Part shown: in pieces, positions 1 through 7,478 of the stretch
How positions within the stretch are numbered: the first letter of the stretch is position 1
How the letters are laid out: each line of letters begins with the position of its first letter
From: a virus
Strand: one strand, 5' to 3'
IMG/VR virus record: IMGVR_UViG_3300031787_001061
Span: 1-20,020 of that record
DNA length: 20,020 nt
Notes under the pieces: generated by a model
The model's input: only the letters and a program-made list of their open reading frames with translations
Database searches by the model: none
Told to the model about the DNA's origin: nothing
Position numbers and translations under genes: made by a program

Positions 1-2274
1 TCTAGCAAAAGCAGTATCAAGTCCTTCTACTATTGCAAGAAGTTCTTGTCCAGATCTGTATGCGCTACCGCCAAAGTGTGCAGCAGCAAAGCCTCCAGGA
101 ATATCAACTGCTGTTCCTGTTCCAAGACCTTTCCTGTATCCAGGAATATTTCCAGCAATCATTCCGTTAATTAATGCACCATACTTTTTAGTCATGTCTG
201 CAGGAATAACTGCTTCGCCAGGAGTTAGCATTGCTGGGACAGTATCTTTATTTCCACTTCCTGGTACTATCTGAACACCTTTATTATATTTCTTTGGTGG
301 CATCATCATGCCAGGATTACGCTGTGCAAATTGCTGTAATGCACTTAAAGCAGAACGATACTCATTAGCAAGATTTCTTATAGCGCCTGCTTCAGCATTA
401 AATGTTTGTGTTAGTCTAGCATGTGATTGATCAAGTGAGTGTGCAACAGCGGCAGCCCTTTGCTGCTCAACTGTTAGAAATTCTGTTTGTTCTCCAAGAA
501 CCTGTGTTTGACCAGTTAATCTTAAATACCCTTGTCTTAGAACAAGAGCGCCTTTAACAATATTTGCTAAACCATTTGCAAGCAAACCAAATGTCATAAG
601 TGCTACTGGACCTATTGCACCGATTGCAACAGTTAATACCACTATCGCTTTCTTTACTCCAGATGATAGGTTATTAAACTTCTCAAGTATTCCACCAATA
701 AATTCTAATATTGGGGTAACTGCCTGCAAGAATGTTTCTCCAACTGGAACAAGAGCCATCTTTAAGTCTTCAACAGACTTACGGAACTTATTCATTGCAG
801 AATCTGCAGTCATTCCTAATTCTTGCTCAGATAGTGCAGCAAGATCTTCAATTGATGTGCCTGCTAAATCTAGAACACGAGCAGCCTGACCAGTTTGATT
901 TGTTACGTTATCAAATAGTGTTGATAGACGAGCAAACTGGAATTTACCAAATAGTTGTTCAATAGCACGAGCACGAGTTAATGGGTCAAGAGTATCTAGT
1001 GCTTGTGCAAAAGCAATAACTGTACCTTTAAGATCACCCTTGTTTGTTTCAACAATATTTTTTATATTAATTCCCATGTCAGCAAGAACTCCTGCTGCTT
1101 TTTCTGTAGGATTAATTAATGATGCAAGACCAGACTTTAATGCGTTAGCACCTTCAGATGCATTTACTCCACCCTCTTTCATTGCTGCCATAAAGAAGGC
1201 TAAATCTTTTACGTCACCGCCAAGTTGTTGAATAACTGGAGCAACTTTAGGAATAGCAGTTGTAATATCATCAAGAGATACAACAGTTTGGTTTTCAACT
1301 GCGTTTAGAAAATCGATTGAACTAGCAAGACTTTCAGAAGACATTTTAAATGCATTCTGTAATGAAATTGTAGTTTCAAGTGCCTTTTGGCTTTCAATCT
1401 GACCAAGCACAGAAAGACGAGTTGCTTGTGCTGTCTGGCGTTGTAGATCAATACCTTGGAAGCCTGCTGCTGCAGCCTCTGCTGCCAAACCGACAGTTTG
1501 AGATACTGCTACTCCATACTTTGTAAACATTTGTCCAAGTGCAGTAACATCAGCAAGTGCCTGCTGTGTTTCTTCTCTTGGTGTAAATAAATCTCCATAT
1601 ACTTTTCTAAACTTTAGCGCTGCCGCTTCCATTTCCATAAATGTTCTTGCTGCAGTTGTTCCAAGAGTCGCTAGTGGTAGAGTAAAACCAACCATCAACT
1701 GACGGCCAGCCCACTGTGTATTCTTACCGAAATTTAGAAGGTTTGTAGAACCTTGTTTTACTAATTGATTAAATAGTGCCTGTCTTTGTGCTGCCATCTG
1801 TAACTGAGTTGACATTTTTGACATGTCAAGTTCATTTGGCATAATTGCGATTGCTCGCATTGCACCACTTGCATCACGACCCATCTTAATATACTGAGTC
1901 TGTAAACGCTTTACATTTTCTTCTGCTACCTTATTTATTGTGCTAAATTCAGAACTGAATAACTTACCGAATGTTTTTGTTGATGCCCCAGCATAGCGGA
2001 AGTATTCCCGCATTGAAAATTTATTTTTTTGTAAAGCGTCAGTAAATGATTCTGCTGTTGTTTTAACAGTTCGTAACTCTGCAGAGAACGCCCCAATAGC
2101 ATTTACGCCATTTAGGAAGTTTCTCTGCAGATCACGTTGTGCGAGTGCAGCAGTTTCGCTGCTTTTAGCAATTGAAGAGTGAAACTGTGATATCTGACGC
2201 TGTAATGCTTTTAGTTGTGCTAATGCATTCGACGTATCAATATTAACGCCAATATTAGCATTAACGTCAGCCAC
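1..2274 (-). CDS. phage tail tape measure protein (partial, C-terminus outside window)
   Basis: The frame is open for 758 codons from a GTG start at 2274 to the window edge. The start is fixed by an in-frame TGA two codons upstream (2280-2278) and by a GAGGTG ribosome binding site (2284-2279). The product begins MADVNANIGVNID. Residues about 150-450 look like a TP901-type tape measure core, with long amphipathic helices rich in Ala, Gln and Leu. A hydrophobic segment lies near residues 540-565 (IVVLTVAIGAIGP). Near residue 680 is TVPAMLTPGEAVIPADM, a motif type common in tape measure proteins of Gram-positive phages. The gene follows the two chaperone genes, its usual place. It sets tail length and helps DNA ejection. 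It is cut by the window and is not broken. Family assignment is secure from context and composition; the exact subfamily was not tested. Confidence 0.9.
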   Translation of the reverse strand, partial: MADVNANIGVNIDTSNALAQLKALQRQISQFHSSIAKSSETAALAQRDLQRNFLNGVNAIGAFSAELRTVKTTAESFTDALQKNKFSMREYFRYAGASTKTFGKLFSSEFSTINKVAEENVKRLQTQYIKMGRDASGAMRAIAIMPNELDMSKMSTQLQMAAQRQALFNQLVKQGSTNLLNFGKNTQWAGRQLMVGFTLPLATLGTTAARTFMEMEAAALKFRKVYGDLFTPREETQQALADVTALGQMFTKYGVAVSQTVGLAAEAAAAGFQGIDLQRQTAQATRLSVLGQIESQKALETTISLQNAFKMSSESLASSIDFLNAVENQTVVSLDDITTAIPKVAPVIQQLGGDVKDLAFFMAAMKEGGVNASEGANALKSGLASLINPTEKAAGVLADMGINIKNIVETNKGDLKGTVIAFAQALDTLDPLTRARAIEQLFGKFQFARLSTLFDNVTNQTGQAARVLDLAGTSIEDLAALSEQELGMTADSAMNKFRKSVEDLKMALVPVGETFLQAVTPILEFIGGILEKFNNLSSGVKKAIVVLTVAIGAIGPVALMTFGLLANGLANIVKGALVLRQGYLRLTGQTQVLGEQTEFLTVEQQRAAAVAHSLDQSHARLTQTFNAEAGAIRNLANEYRSALSALQQFAQRNPGMMMPPKKYNKGVQIVPGSGNKDTVPAMLTPGEAVIPADMTKKYGALINGMIAGNIPGYRKGLGTGTAVDIPGGFAAAHFGGSAYRSGQELLAIVEGLDTAFAR

Positions 2275-2292
2275 TTCTCACCTCTTTAGTTT

Positions 2293-2607
2293 TTAGTTGC
2301 CAAGAACGTCTTGAGCGACAGCAAGTTGTGTACCTGATGCAGCCTCAACGATCTTATATACGGTTGGCAAATCCAAGATATCCTCAAGTTTTGAGGGATC
2401 AGCCAACTCTGGCTTGTATTGCTGCATTGCAATTGCAACACATTCTACAAGAAGAGTCATAGACTTTTCATTATCATCCGCCACCGCCGCAACTCCCTCA
2501 AACTTCTTCATAAAAGGACGAAGAAGAGAAATTTTTAGAGGGCGAACTGAGATTTTTGTCCCATCCATAAGCGTGAGTTCTTTAGTCTCATGCGTAGTTG
2601 TTGCCAT
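2293..2607 (-). CDS. short tail assembly chaperone (gpG-like)
   Basis: This 104-residue protein starts at an ATG with an AGGAGG site four bases upstream and ends 18 bases before the tape measure start. Its residues 9-95 align clearly with the N-terminal part of the longer upstream chaperone: both have L.DGT, PLKI..LR.FM..FE, L.ECV.I.M.Q, and DLPT.Y.I. Lambda gpG-type chaperones coat the tape measure protein and recruit tail tube protein; position and homology point to that role here. It lacks the T-like C-terminal domain of its neighbour. The coding sequence is richer in GC than the long copy (28 of 60 bases in 2461-2520 against 17 of 60 in 3241-3300), like the capsid and tail tube genes, which fits high expression. 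Function is inferred from position and paralogy. Confidence 0.8.
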   Translation of the reverse strand: MATTTHETKELTLMDGTKISVRPLKISLLRPFMKKFEGVAAVADDNEKSMTLLVECVAIAMQQYKPELADPSKLEDILDLPTVYKIVEAASGTQLAVAQDVLGN

Positions 2608-2632
2608 TTTTCCTCCTATATAGGTTATGTTA

Positions 2633-2641
2633 ATTATAGCA
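2633..2641 (-). promoter_or_regulatory. extended -10 promoter candidate for short chaperone
   Basis: The minus strand reads TGCTATAAT, an extended -10 element, 25 bases before the ATG at 2607 and ahead of an AGGAGG ribosome binding site. No TTGACA-like -35 was seen at 16-18 bases. It would allow the short chaperone to be made independently of the long one. Confidence 0.5.
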
Positions 2642-2658
2642 CAAAAGGCCTATTTTTA

Positions 2659-3354
2659 CTAACTTCGTAAATCTTCGTAATCAAGCCCCATGCCAATTCC
2701 AAATCCAACTTTTCTAGCATTTTCTCCTTGTAATGCCAAGATATCATTACTATCTTGTGCTTTACCTTTGCTAAATACCCTGGCCTTCATATCTTCCCAT
2801 TCTTTTTGTCCACGTTCAGCGCCAGTAGCCTTGTCTAAATCTACCCCCTGAATTGCAGCCAAAAACTTTCTTTCTTGATAGTCAAGATCTCTCTTGCTTT
2901 CTAATGTAGTTAATAATTCTGGCATAGATAAAGACTTTTCTAATTCTTGATAATCTTTCCATATACCCAGCAAAAATACTTCTGATTCTAGTTTTGCCAG
3001 ATCTAAGTCATCCCAGGTTTTACCACTACTTGTTGCCTGCTTTTTGACAGGCTCTTCTGATTGTTGATTAATCTTTATTCCAGCAGAAATATCTAGTATT
3101 TCATAAATAGTAGGTAAATCTATATTGTCTTCAACGTCTTCAGTTGTTTTTGATATTTGTGGATAAAACTGTTTCATACATATTCTTACACACTCTATTA
3201 ATTTTTCAATTGCTTCATCATCACTTTTTGACTCTTTTACATTTTCAAAAGCAACCATAAACTCCCTAAGATATTTGATCTTAAGTGGAGTTATTTCTAA
3301 TTCTGTACCGTCGATTAGAAAAATATTACCCTTTTTATAAACTTCTGTAGCCAT
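2659..3354 (-). CDS. long tail assembly chaperone (gpGT-like, G and T domains in one frame)
   Basis: A 231-residue protein beginning MATEVYKKGN. Residues about 5-88 are paralogous to the short chaperone encoded next. The rest (about 95-231) is a charged helical domain that includes TWDDLDLAKLESEVFLLGIW and would correspond to the T part. In lambda-like phages gpG and gpGT share one start and differ by a programmed frameshift; here the G and T parts are continuous in one frame. The chosen ATG at 3354 has no convincing Shine-Dalgarno sequence. The frame extends upstream to a TTG at 3390, but that lies inside a terminator hairpin and is less likely. A TGATAGAAT element ends seven bases before the ATG, which suggests a leaderless message. 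The role is inferred from position before the tape measure gene. Confidence 0.78.
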   Translation of the reverse strand: MATEVYKKGNIFLIDGTELEITPLKIKYLREFMVAFENVKESKSDDEAIEKLIECVRICMKQFYPQISKTTEDVEDNIDLPTIYEILDISAGIKINQQSEEPVKKQATSSGKTWDDLDLAKLESEVFLLGIWKDYQELEKSLSMPELLTTLESKRDLDYQERKFLAAIQGVDLDKATGAERGQKEWEDMKARVFSKGKAQDSNDILALQGENARKVGFGIGMGLDYEDLRS

Positions 3355-3361
3355 TTTATCT

Positions 3362-3370
3362 ATTCTATCA
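3362..3370 (-). promoter_or_regulatory. extended -10 promoter candidate (leaderless) for long chaperone
   Basis: The minus strand reads TGATAGAAT, matching TGnTAnnnT, and is followed by only seven bases (AGATAAA) before the ATG at 3354. It sits just downstream of a terminator hairpin, so the end of one transcript and the start of the next may be packed into about 50 bases. Confidence 0.42.
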
Positions 3371-3374
3371 TAAC

Positions 3375-3404
3375 GAAAAACCCGCCACAAAAAATGTGAC
3401 GGGT
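3375..3404 (-). terminator. Rho-independent terminator after major tail protein gene
   Basis: On the minus strand a 10-bp stem (ACCCGTCACA with TGTGGCGGGT, one U-G pair) encloses a five-T loop and runs straight into TTTTT, with GTT nearby. The 3' arm is 3389-3380 and the 5' arm 3404-3395. It lies 24 bases after the major tail protein stop codon. Confidence 0.85.
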
Positions 3405-3427
3405 TTCGTTAATCTAAAACTAGATTA

Positions 3428-4063
3428 TTATGATGCTGGTGCCCAAGTACGGTCAACGAGTTTTCCGTAAGAAGCACTAGTATCTTCAGGAAGAAGACGG
3501 AAGGAAACCTCAAACATTGAAGGTTCGTCACGCTTTGCGGATACAGTTACGTTCTCAATTGAGAGCGCACGATACGCAGCGTAAACACGCTCAACATATG
3601 CGGAGTCTTCGCAATCTCCAGTTCCAGGACCTACAGCAACAATACCACGCTCAACTGGGCATTCTCCAATGTCTCCTGCGGAGAGATTAAGAGTTTGTCC
3701 TGCTGAAGTAGATTTTGTTCCTGATAGTTCAGAATCGCTGTAAGCAAGGGCCAAGAGAAGATTCTCAAGGGTAGCCTCAGCAAAAGCAGTTGCCATATTT
3801 ACTTGCATTCCCTGCTTGTATAGTTTAGCAACGTCAAGAAGTTGGTCAACCTGTACTTCACCGAAGTCTGGTTGGAACTGCAATTCAAGACCATTCATGG
3901 TATAGCCAACATTTGTAAAATCTAAATCATCGGAAAGAGTATCTCTGTACGACTCATTTGCATCAAATGCTGGTAGTGTGCCTGCTGTCAATGTTGTATC
4001 TGCAATAAAGAAAGCGGCTGCACCGACGATAATATTATTCGATGTACCACGTGTATATGCCAT
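3428..4063 (-). CDS. major tail protein (tail tube)
   Basis: A 211-residue protein beginning MAYTRGTSNN. The ATG at 4063 has a GAGGTG ribosome binding site six bases upstream; the frame extends to a TTG at 4084 but that start would overlap the binding site. Position between the tail terminator and the chaperones, its size, and its beta-rich, low-cysteine composition identify it as the tube subunit that stacks around the tape measure. GC is higher than in the neighbouring connector genes, as for the capsid gene, which fits a highly expressed protein. It has its own upstream promoter candidate with a leader of about 55 bases and its own downstream terminator, so it may be made mainly from a single-gene transcript. 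No catalytic motif is expected or seen. Confidence 0.82.
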   Translation of the reverse strand: MAYTRGTSNNIIVGAAAFFIADTTLTAGTLPAFDANESYRDTLSDDLDFTNVGYTMNGLELQFQPDFGEVQVDQLLDVAKLYKQGMQVNMATAFAEATLENLLLALAYSDSELSGTKSTSAGQTLNLSAGDIGECPVERGIVAVGPGTGDCEDSAYVERVYAAYRALSIENVTVSAKRDEPSMFEVSFRLLPEDTSASYGKLVDRTWAPAS

Positions 4064-4124
4064 ATTTTTCACCTCTACTTTCAATAGAATCTATATGAAG
4101 TTTTTGGCGGGTTTCCTCACCACA

Positions 4125-4133
4125 AGTATAACA
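4125..4133 (-). promoter_or_regulatory. extended -10 promoter candidate for major tail protein
   Basis: The minus strand reads TGTTATACT, 61 bases before the ATG at 4063. The upstream side overlaps the end of the tail terminator gene. No TTGACA-like -35 lies at 17 bases. The leader would be about 50-55 bases, the longest of this set apart from the reductase gene. Confidence 0.55.
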
Positions 4134-4139
4134 GTGTTT

Positions 4140-4694
4140 TTAATTATAGGGGTAGTCTGGAGGGGTATTAGAATGATAGTCGTACTCAATAATCAGTTTA
4201 TTTGCATATACCGTTCTGGCTGAGGCCAACTCAAGAATATCCCTAGTTTCATCTGCCTGATATACCCTGATATTATGAAAATATATGTTAAATGGAACAG
4301 TCTTAGGAGAAACGCTGGCACAGTAAGTGTTTACGTCTTGTGCTGCTGCGTCTTCACGATCTAAAGCATCACTAATGATTCTATGTGCATCAGTAATCTT
4401 GCTTAGATCTGTACAATAAAGATAGTAGACTACCTGCTCTCTTTTGTGTCTATAAAATGGAGTTGGTCTAAATCTAATCAATCTTTCATACTGAATTAGT
4501 AATGGATCATCTACTCCAGGTGCTCCCACGTAGTTCTTAAATACGTCTTCTATATTTGTTGGAGTAGTAGGAAAAATTGGAATCATTTGTTCAAACCCAC
4601 TTAAAATATCAAACATTTTTAATTGTTCTACCACATATTGATTTATAAATATAGGTGGAAAAGATGTGTCTGTTAATTTAGATACATACGGCAT
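4140..4694 (-). CDS. tail terminator / tail completion protein (probable)
   Basis: A 184-residue protein beginning MPYVSKLTDT, starting four bases after the stop of the preceding gene. It has the size and position of the tail terminator, the fourth member of the head-tail connector set, directly before the major tail protein. The middle region (about residues 85-155) alternates hydrophobic strands with a helix (ITDAHRIISDALDRED), as expected for the alpha/beta fold of that family, which caps the tail tube and joins it to the connector. There is no diagnostic motif, so the assignment rests on gene order and size. A weak GAGGT site lies 11 bases upstream, inside the end of the previous gene, so translation may be partly coupled. 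Confidence 0.6.
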   Translation of the reverse strand: MPYVSKLTDTSFPPIFINQYVVEQLKMFDILSGFEQMIPIFPTTPTNIEDVFKNYVGAPGVDDPLLIQYERLIRFRPTPFYRHKREQVVYYLYCTDLSKITDAHRIISDALDREDAAAQDVNTYCASVSPKTVPFNIYFHNIRVYQADETRDILELASARTVYANKLIIEYDYHSNTPPDYPYN

Positions 4695-4698
4695 AATC

Positions 4699-5376
4699 TT
4701 ATTCTACCTCAATCTTGGCATTGGTAATCCATTTATATCCAGTGGAGACGCCCTTTGATCTACCCTGCCTTGCCCCTGCTGCAAAATTTTGCTTAAATAT
4801 TTTAGGCTTTTTTATATAATCAAATAGCCCGCTTGCTCTTAAAAATCCTTGAGTAAAATATCTTTGCATGAACTGATCAAAAACTCTTTCAAAAGACCCT
4901 TGAACTTCTTCTCCCCCAGGATTTCTTACGGTTATTGGCTTTTTAACAAAAATGGTTTCTCCACCTTCATAAAATCTTAAAACAGAATTCGCTTTTGGTT
5001 TAATAGTAACTGGAACACCATTTTCCATAATTCTTGCTTTGTTATAAAATGGTGTATTACTATTTGTCTGGATTGTTCTAGACTGTCTAAAAGTAGAGCC
5101 AACAGATAGTCCAAGATTACTAACAGTATAATCAATATCAAATAATCTTGCAGATGGACTTCCAGTTTGATACCATTCATACACATGGTGTAAAGCACTT
5201 CTGTTTGATCTTGCTTCAGAATCTATATACATTCCAAGAGCCGCAATAGTTGTTTTACCTAAATTATCTAAAAATACTTTTTTGCCTTTATTAACACCAT
5301 CTATAAAACCAAGAGAATATTCTGCAATATTTATTAATTGTTTTTCAAAGTTATTGACTGTTAATGATACCCTCAT
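4699..5376 (-). CDS. neck / tail completion protein, HK97 gp10-like position
   Basis: A 225-residue basic protein beginning MRVSLTVNNF. Its ATG overlaps the stop of the preceding gene by one base in a TAATG junction, so translation is coupled. It starts with a helical stretch (about 1-50) followed by beta-rich segments and a lysine- and arginine-rich C-terminus (KKPKIFKQNF, RQGRSKG). Genes at this place in siphovirus clusters, between the head-closure protein and the tail terminator, usually encode an HK97 gp10-like tail completion protein. I do not recognise a specific motif, so the name is positional. Confidence 0.5.
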   Translation of the reverse strand: MRVSLTVNNFEKQLINIAEYSLGFIDGVNKGKKVFLDNLGKTTIAALGMYIDSEARSNRSALHHVYEWYQTGSPSARLFDIDYTVSNLGLSVGSTFRQSRTIQTNSNTPFYNKARIMENGVPVTIKPKANSVLRFYEGGETIFVKKPITVRNPGGEEVQGSFERVFDQFMQRYFTQGFLRASGLFDYIKKPKIFKQNFAAGARQGRSKGVSTGYKWITNAKIEVE

Positions 5377-5825
5377 TAGTCACCTACTGCCTGATTTTCT
5401 GTTCTACGCCATAGCATTCTATAATATTCAATATTGCCAAATGGATTTATAAAAGGTTCGATTGTACCAACTTCATATATGGTTCCACGACCAACTCTAG
5501 GTCCAGCGGTTTCTTTATATATCAATGTGTCAGATGCATTTCTAATATTAGTAACTAAGATATTGCTGACTGCATTATTAACTCCATCACCAGAAATACG
5601 AATATCTGATTTAGATCGTGCAACTAATTTACCATCATATTGTAAAAATACTTCTGGCTTTAATTCATCAGTTCCAGCCCCGCCTACTGTTGTGGCATTA
5701 CAAACTACAGTCCTATCAAAAACCCAATCTTTATTTGGTTGACCATATTGATTTTGAGTAATAATTGGATAATAGATATCCGCTTTCATTGGATATATAA
5801 AGTCTGTGGTTTCACAGGTATTCAT
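5376..5825 (-). CDS. head-tail connector, stopper / head-closure type (probable)
   Basis: A 149-residue protein beginning MNTCETTDFI, with TAATG one-base overlaps at both its start and its end, so it belongs to a translationally coupled block. Residues about 14-40 (MKADIYYPIITQNQYGQPNK) resemble the start of head-closure (stopper) proteins, which often open with a strand describing a polymer-like or isotropic barrel. The size and the place after the adaptor gene agree. It would seal the filled capsid beneath the adaptor ring. Function is inferred from order and size. Confidence 0.55.
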   Translation of the reverse strand: MNTCETTDFIYPMKADIYYPIITQNQYGQPNKDWVFDRTVVCNATTVGGAGTDELKPEVFLQYDGKLVARSKSDIRISGDGVNNAVSNILVTNIRNASDTLIYKETAGPRVGRGTIYEVGTIEPFINPFGNIEYYRMLWRRTENQAVGD

Positions 5826-6817
5826 TATAATACTCCAGGTGAACCAAAGTTGGTTATATATTTCTCCAAGATTTTATCAACTAAAAGATTGCCTGTTCCA
5901 AAGAAAGATCCTTTGTCTACTTGAACTTTAAATTGATCTGTTGAATAGTTTGTAATATATCTCTTATGATATTCTAATCTGCCACACTTTAAATCATCGA
6001 TAAGCATTAGAATTGCATCTTTAATATCATAGGGGACTACTTTATATCCCGTGGCCAATTGGAACAAGTAGTTCCATCCCATAGGGAATGTTACTCCTGG
6101 TGCTACAGCAATTGTGTTTGGGCTATCTTCTGAGTCATACATATATACGGAATCAGAGTATGCTAGTGGTACTCCTCTTGGAAAACTTGCTTGACGAATA
6201 TAAGAATCTGATTGTTGCGTCCAGTCTTTAATAATTGCAGTTTTATCTTTTGTTAAAAGGTAGTTCCACTGTCCATCTCCTTGTGCTTGCGGATTGTCAT
6301 CATAATCCCAAACAAGTTGATTATTTTCATATGCCTTCAAAATTAAATATGTTCTATCCCAAACTGGCATGAAGTCTGTATTATTTCCAATTGTTTCATA
6401 CCAAGATCTTTCATAGTAAAATCCTCCAGGAACAATTGAATCAATAATTGCTCTTGCTAATCCCTCATAATATGTATAATCTTTAATTTCTGTTGCTGTT
6501 GTTCCAAGTGTGCTTGGATCTACATATGGTCGCATAATCTCTAGATTATCTTCAACCACAATATCGCCTTCTTCTGCGCTTGTAGACGCAGTAGTATAAA
6601 CAGCATCATAAATTGTCAGCGCATATGACTCGTCGTATGTATTAAACATGTCTGGAAGAATATATGTGATCTGAGAACTTGCTGAAGATGTTATAGTTGC
6701 TGTAACATCATTTACATTTCGTGTACCCTCATTAATAACCAAAATATAATCAGTATTTGGCTCTGGTACATCATATGTAATTGAGAGCGGATATGGTGGG
6801 AGTCTTAAGATCTGCAT
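5825..6817 (-). CDS. head-tail adaptor with extra N-terminal beta domain (probable)
   Basis: A 330-residue protein beginning MQILRLPPYP. It starts in a TAATG overlap with the preceding gene and ends in another. Residues about 10-75 look like a small beta-sandwich (LSITYDVPEP, YILVINEGT, YALTIYDAVY). From about residue 110 a helical adaptor-like part begins (YYEGLARAIIDSIV, GGFYYERSWY), and the end (DIKDAILMLIDDLKCGRLEY) is typical of connector helices that touch the portal. Usual adaptor proteins are about 100-200 residues, so this is a large version with an added domain. The order after capsid and before stopper supports the name; no experimental homologue was recognised. Confidence 0.5.
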   Translation of the reverse strand: MQILRLPPYPLSITYDVPEPNTDYILVINEGTRNVNDVTATITSSASSQITYILPDMFNTYDESYALTIYDAVYTTASTSAEEGDIVVEDNLEIMRPYVDPSTLGTTATEIKDYTYYEGLARAIIDSIVPGGFYYERSWYETIGNNTDFMPVWDRTYLILKAYENNQLVWDYDDNPQAQGDGQWNYLLTKDKTAIIKDWTQQSDSYIRQASFPRGVPLAYSDSVYMYDSEDSPNTIAVAPGVTFPMGWNYLFQLATGYKVVPYDIKDAILMLIDDLKCGRLEYHKRYITNYSTDQFKVQVDKGSFFGTGNLLVDKILEKYITNFGSPGVL

Positions 6818-7167
6818 TATACTTTACCGTAATGTTTGGCTACCTCTTCAGGCTTTGCTAGTCGCACTGCCTTATGCTTTAGCCATTTTTCGGATACCTC
6901 CTTGGTAACAATATTATAACCCCTTTGGAGTTGCCCCACGCCATTCCAATGTAGGTTTCTTTCTGAAAATACCGCAATTTTTTCTTGAACGGTATCTGAC
7001 TTTACTTCTTGATGATCTTCTCTAGGAACAAAAGGTAAAATTGCTTCTAGTAAATCTAGTTTTGTTGTTGCACCAAATACATCAATATCGTTTTTCTTTG
7101 CATATGATTTTAATTGTGGTACTGTCATCTTATTGAATTTTTCTACTACTTCTTTTGTTGTTGCCAT
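6817..7167 (-). CDS. small protein with SAP/HeH-like N-terminus in the head region
   Basis: A 116-residue protein beginning MATTKEVVEKF. The ATG at 7167 has a GGAGG site five bases upstream; an in-frame GTG at 7179 would place the start inside that site. Residues 14-45 (TVPQLKSYAKKNDIDVF, then TKLDLLEAIL) form a helix-extended-loop-helix pattern like SAP, LEM or Rho-N domains, which often bind nucleic acid or act as small protein clamps. The rest is charged and includes RNLHWNGVGQLQRGYN. In many phages a short protein of this kind lies between capsid and adaptor genes. Its task here is unknown. Its stop overlaps the next start by one base. Confidence 0.6.
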   Translation of the reverse strand: MATTKEVVEKFNKMTVPQLKSYAKKNDIDVFGATTKLDLLEAILPFVPREDHQEVKSDTVQEKIAVFSERNLHWNGVGQLQRGYNIVTKEVSEKWLKHKAVRLAKPEEVAKHYGKV

Positions 7168-7183
7168 TTTATCCTCCACTGCT

Positions 7184-7192
7184 ATTATATCA
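7184..7192 (-). promoter_or_regulatory. extended -10 promoter candidate for connector block
   Basis: The minus strand reads TGATATAAT, 16 bases before the ATG at 7167 and just before a GGAGG ribosome binding site. The best -35 (TTTATA) at 17 bases is weak. It could drive the coupled set of genes from 7167 to 4140. Confidence 0.5.
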
Positions 7193-7199
7193 GAAATGC

Positions 7200-7412
7200 C
7201 TATTTATATAAACTTTGTGGTTTCTTCACCCCAGAAGGAGTTCCACTGATAATTACATTTTCTCCAAAGTTTGCTGTTGGTATACAACCAAGAGCATATT
7301 TTTGTGTTATTACTCCATTAGGTCCACTAATGATTGTTCCTATACCGCCAACTGCAATACATCCATCACCACTGTGTTGATGATCTACTGTTGGACTTCC
7401 TGGATATGACAT
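7200..7412 (-). CDS. 70-residue paralogue of the capsid N-terminal arm
   Basis: This small gene starts at an ATG with an AGGAG site four bases upstream. Its product is homologous to residues about 10-80 of the major capsid protein encoded immediately upstream. Over the first 23 aligned residues 17 are identical, including PTV.HQH.GDG and GGIG. After an equal 15-residue spacer both have LG.I.T.N, then an aromatic and G, then GTP.G. The DNA is also similar (about 7338-7406 with 8523-8591), which supports descent by duplication. It has no signal peptide or membrane segment and is rich in Gly, Pro and Ile. Possible roles are a minor capsid, cement or surface protein, or a partner that binds where the capsid arm binds. 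The function is unknown. Confidence 0.75.
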   Translation of the reverse strand: MSYPGSPTVDHQHSGDGCIAVGGIGTIISGPNGVITQKYALGCIPTANFGENVIISGTPSGVKKPQSLYK

Positions 7413-7427
7413 TTGTTCTCCTAATGT

Positions 7428-7462
7428 GATAAAGGAGGACAGTTTTACCTGCCCTCCTTATC
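7428..7462 (-). terminator. strong hairpin after major capsid gene
   Basis: Arms 7462-7449 and 7442-7428 pair over about 14 bp with a single bulged base (GATAAGGAGGGCAG with CTGTCCTCCTTTATC on the minus strand) around a six-base loop. It lies 16 bases after the capsid stop. There is no T-run after the stem on the minus strand, so it may attenuate transcription, stabilise the capsid mRNA 3' end or hide the SD-like AAGGAGG in its 5' arm, instead of being a classic terminator. Confidence 0.6.
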
Positions 7463-7478
7463 GGTTAGTTTTTACAAA

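Noticed and set aside
2608-2700. Programmed frameshift at the end of the long chaperone gene
   Set aside because: The long gene ends at a normal stop, and the next gene has its own AGGAGG site and ATG after 51 bases; no slippery heptamer was recognised there.
3355-3390. Upstream TTG start for the long chaperone
   Set aside because: The added codons lie inside the terminator hairpin and promoter motif, with no ribosome binding site; homology to the short chaperone begins after the ATG at 3354.
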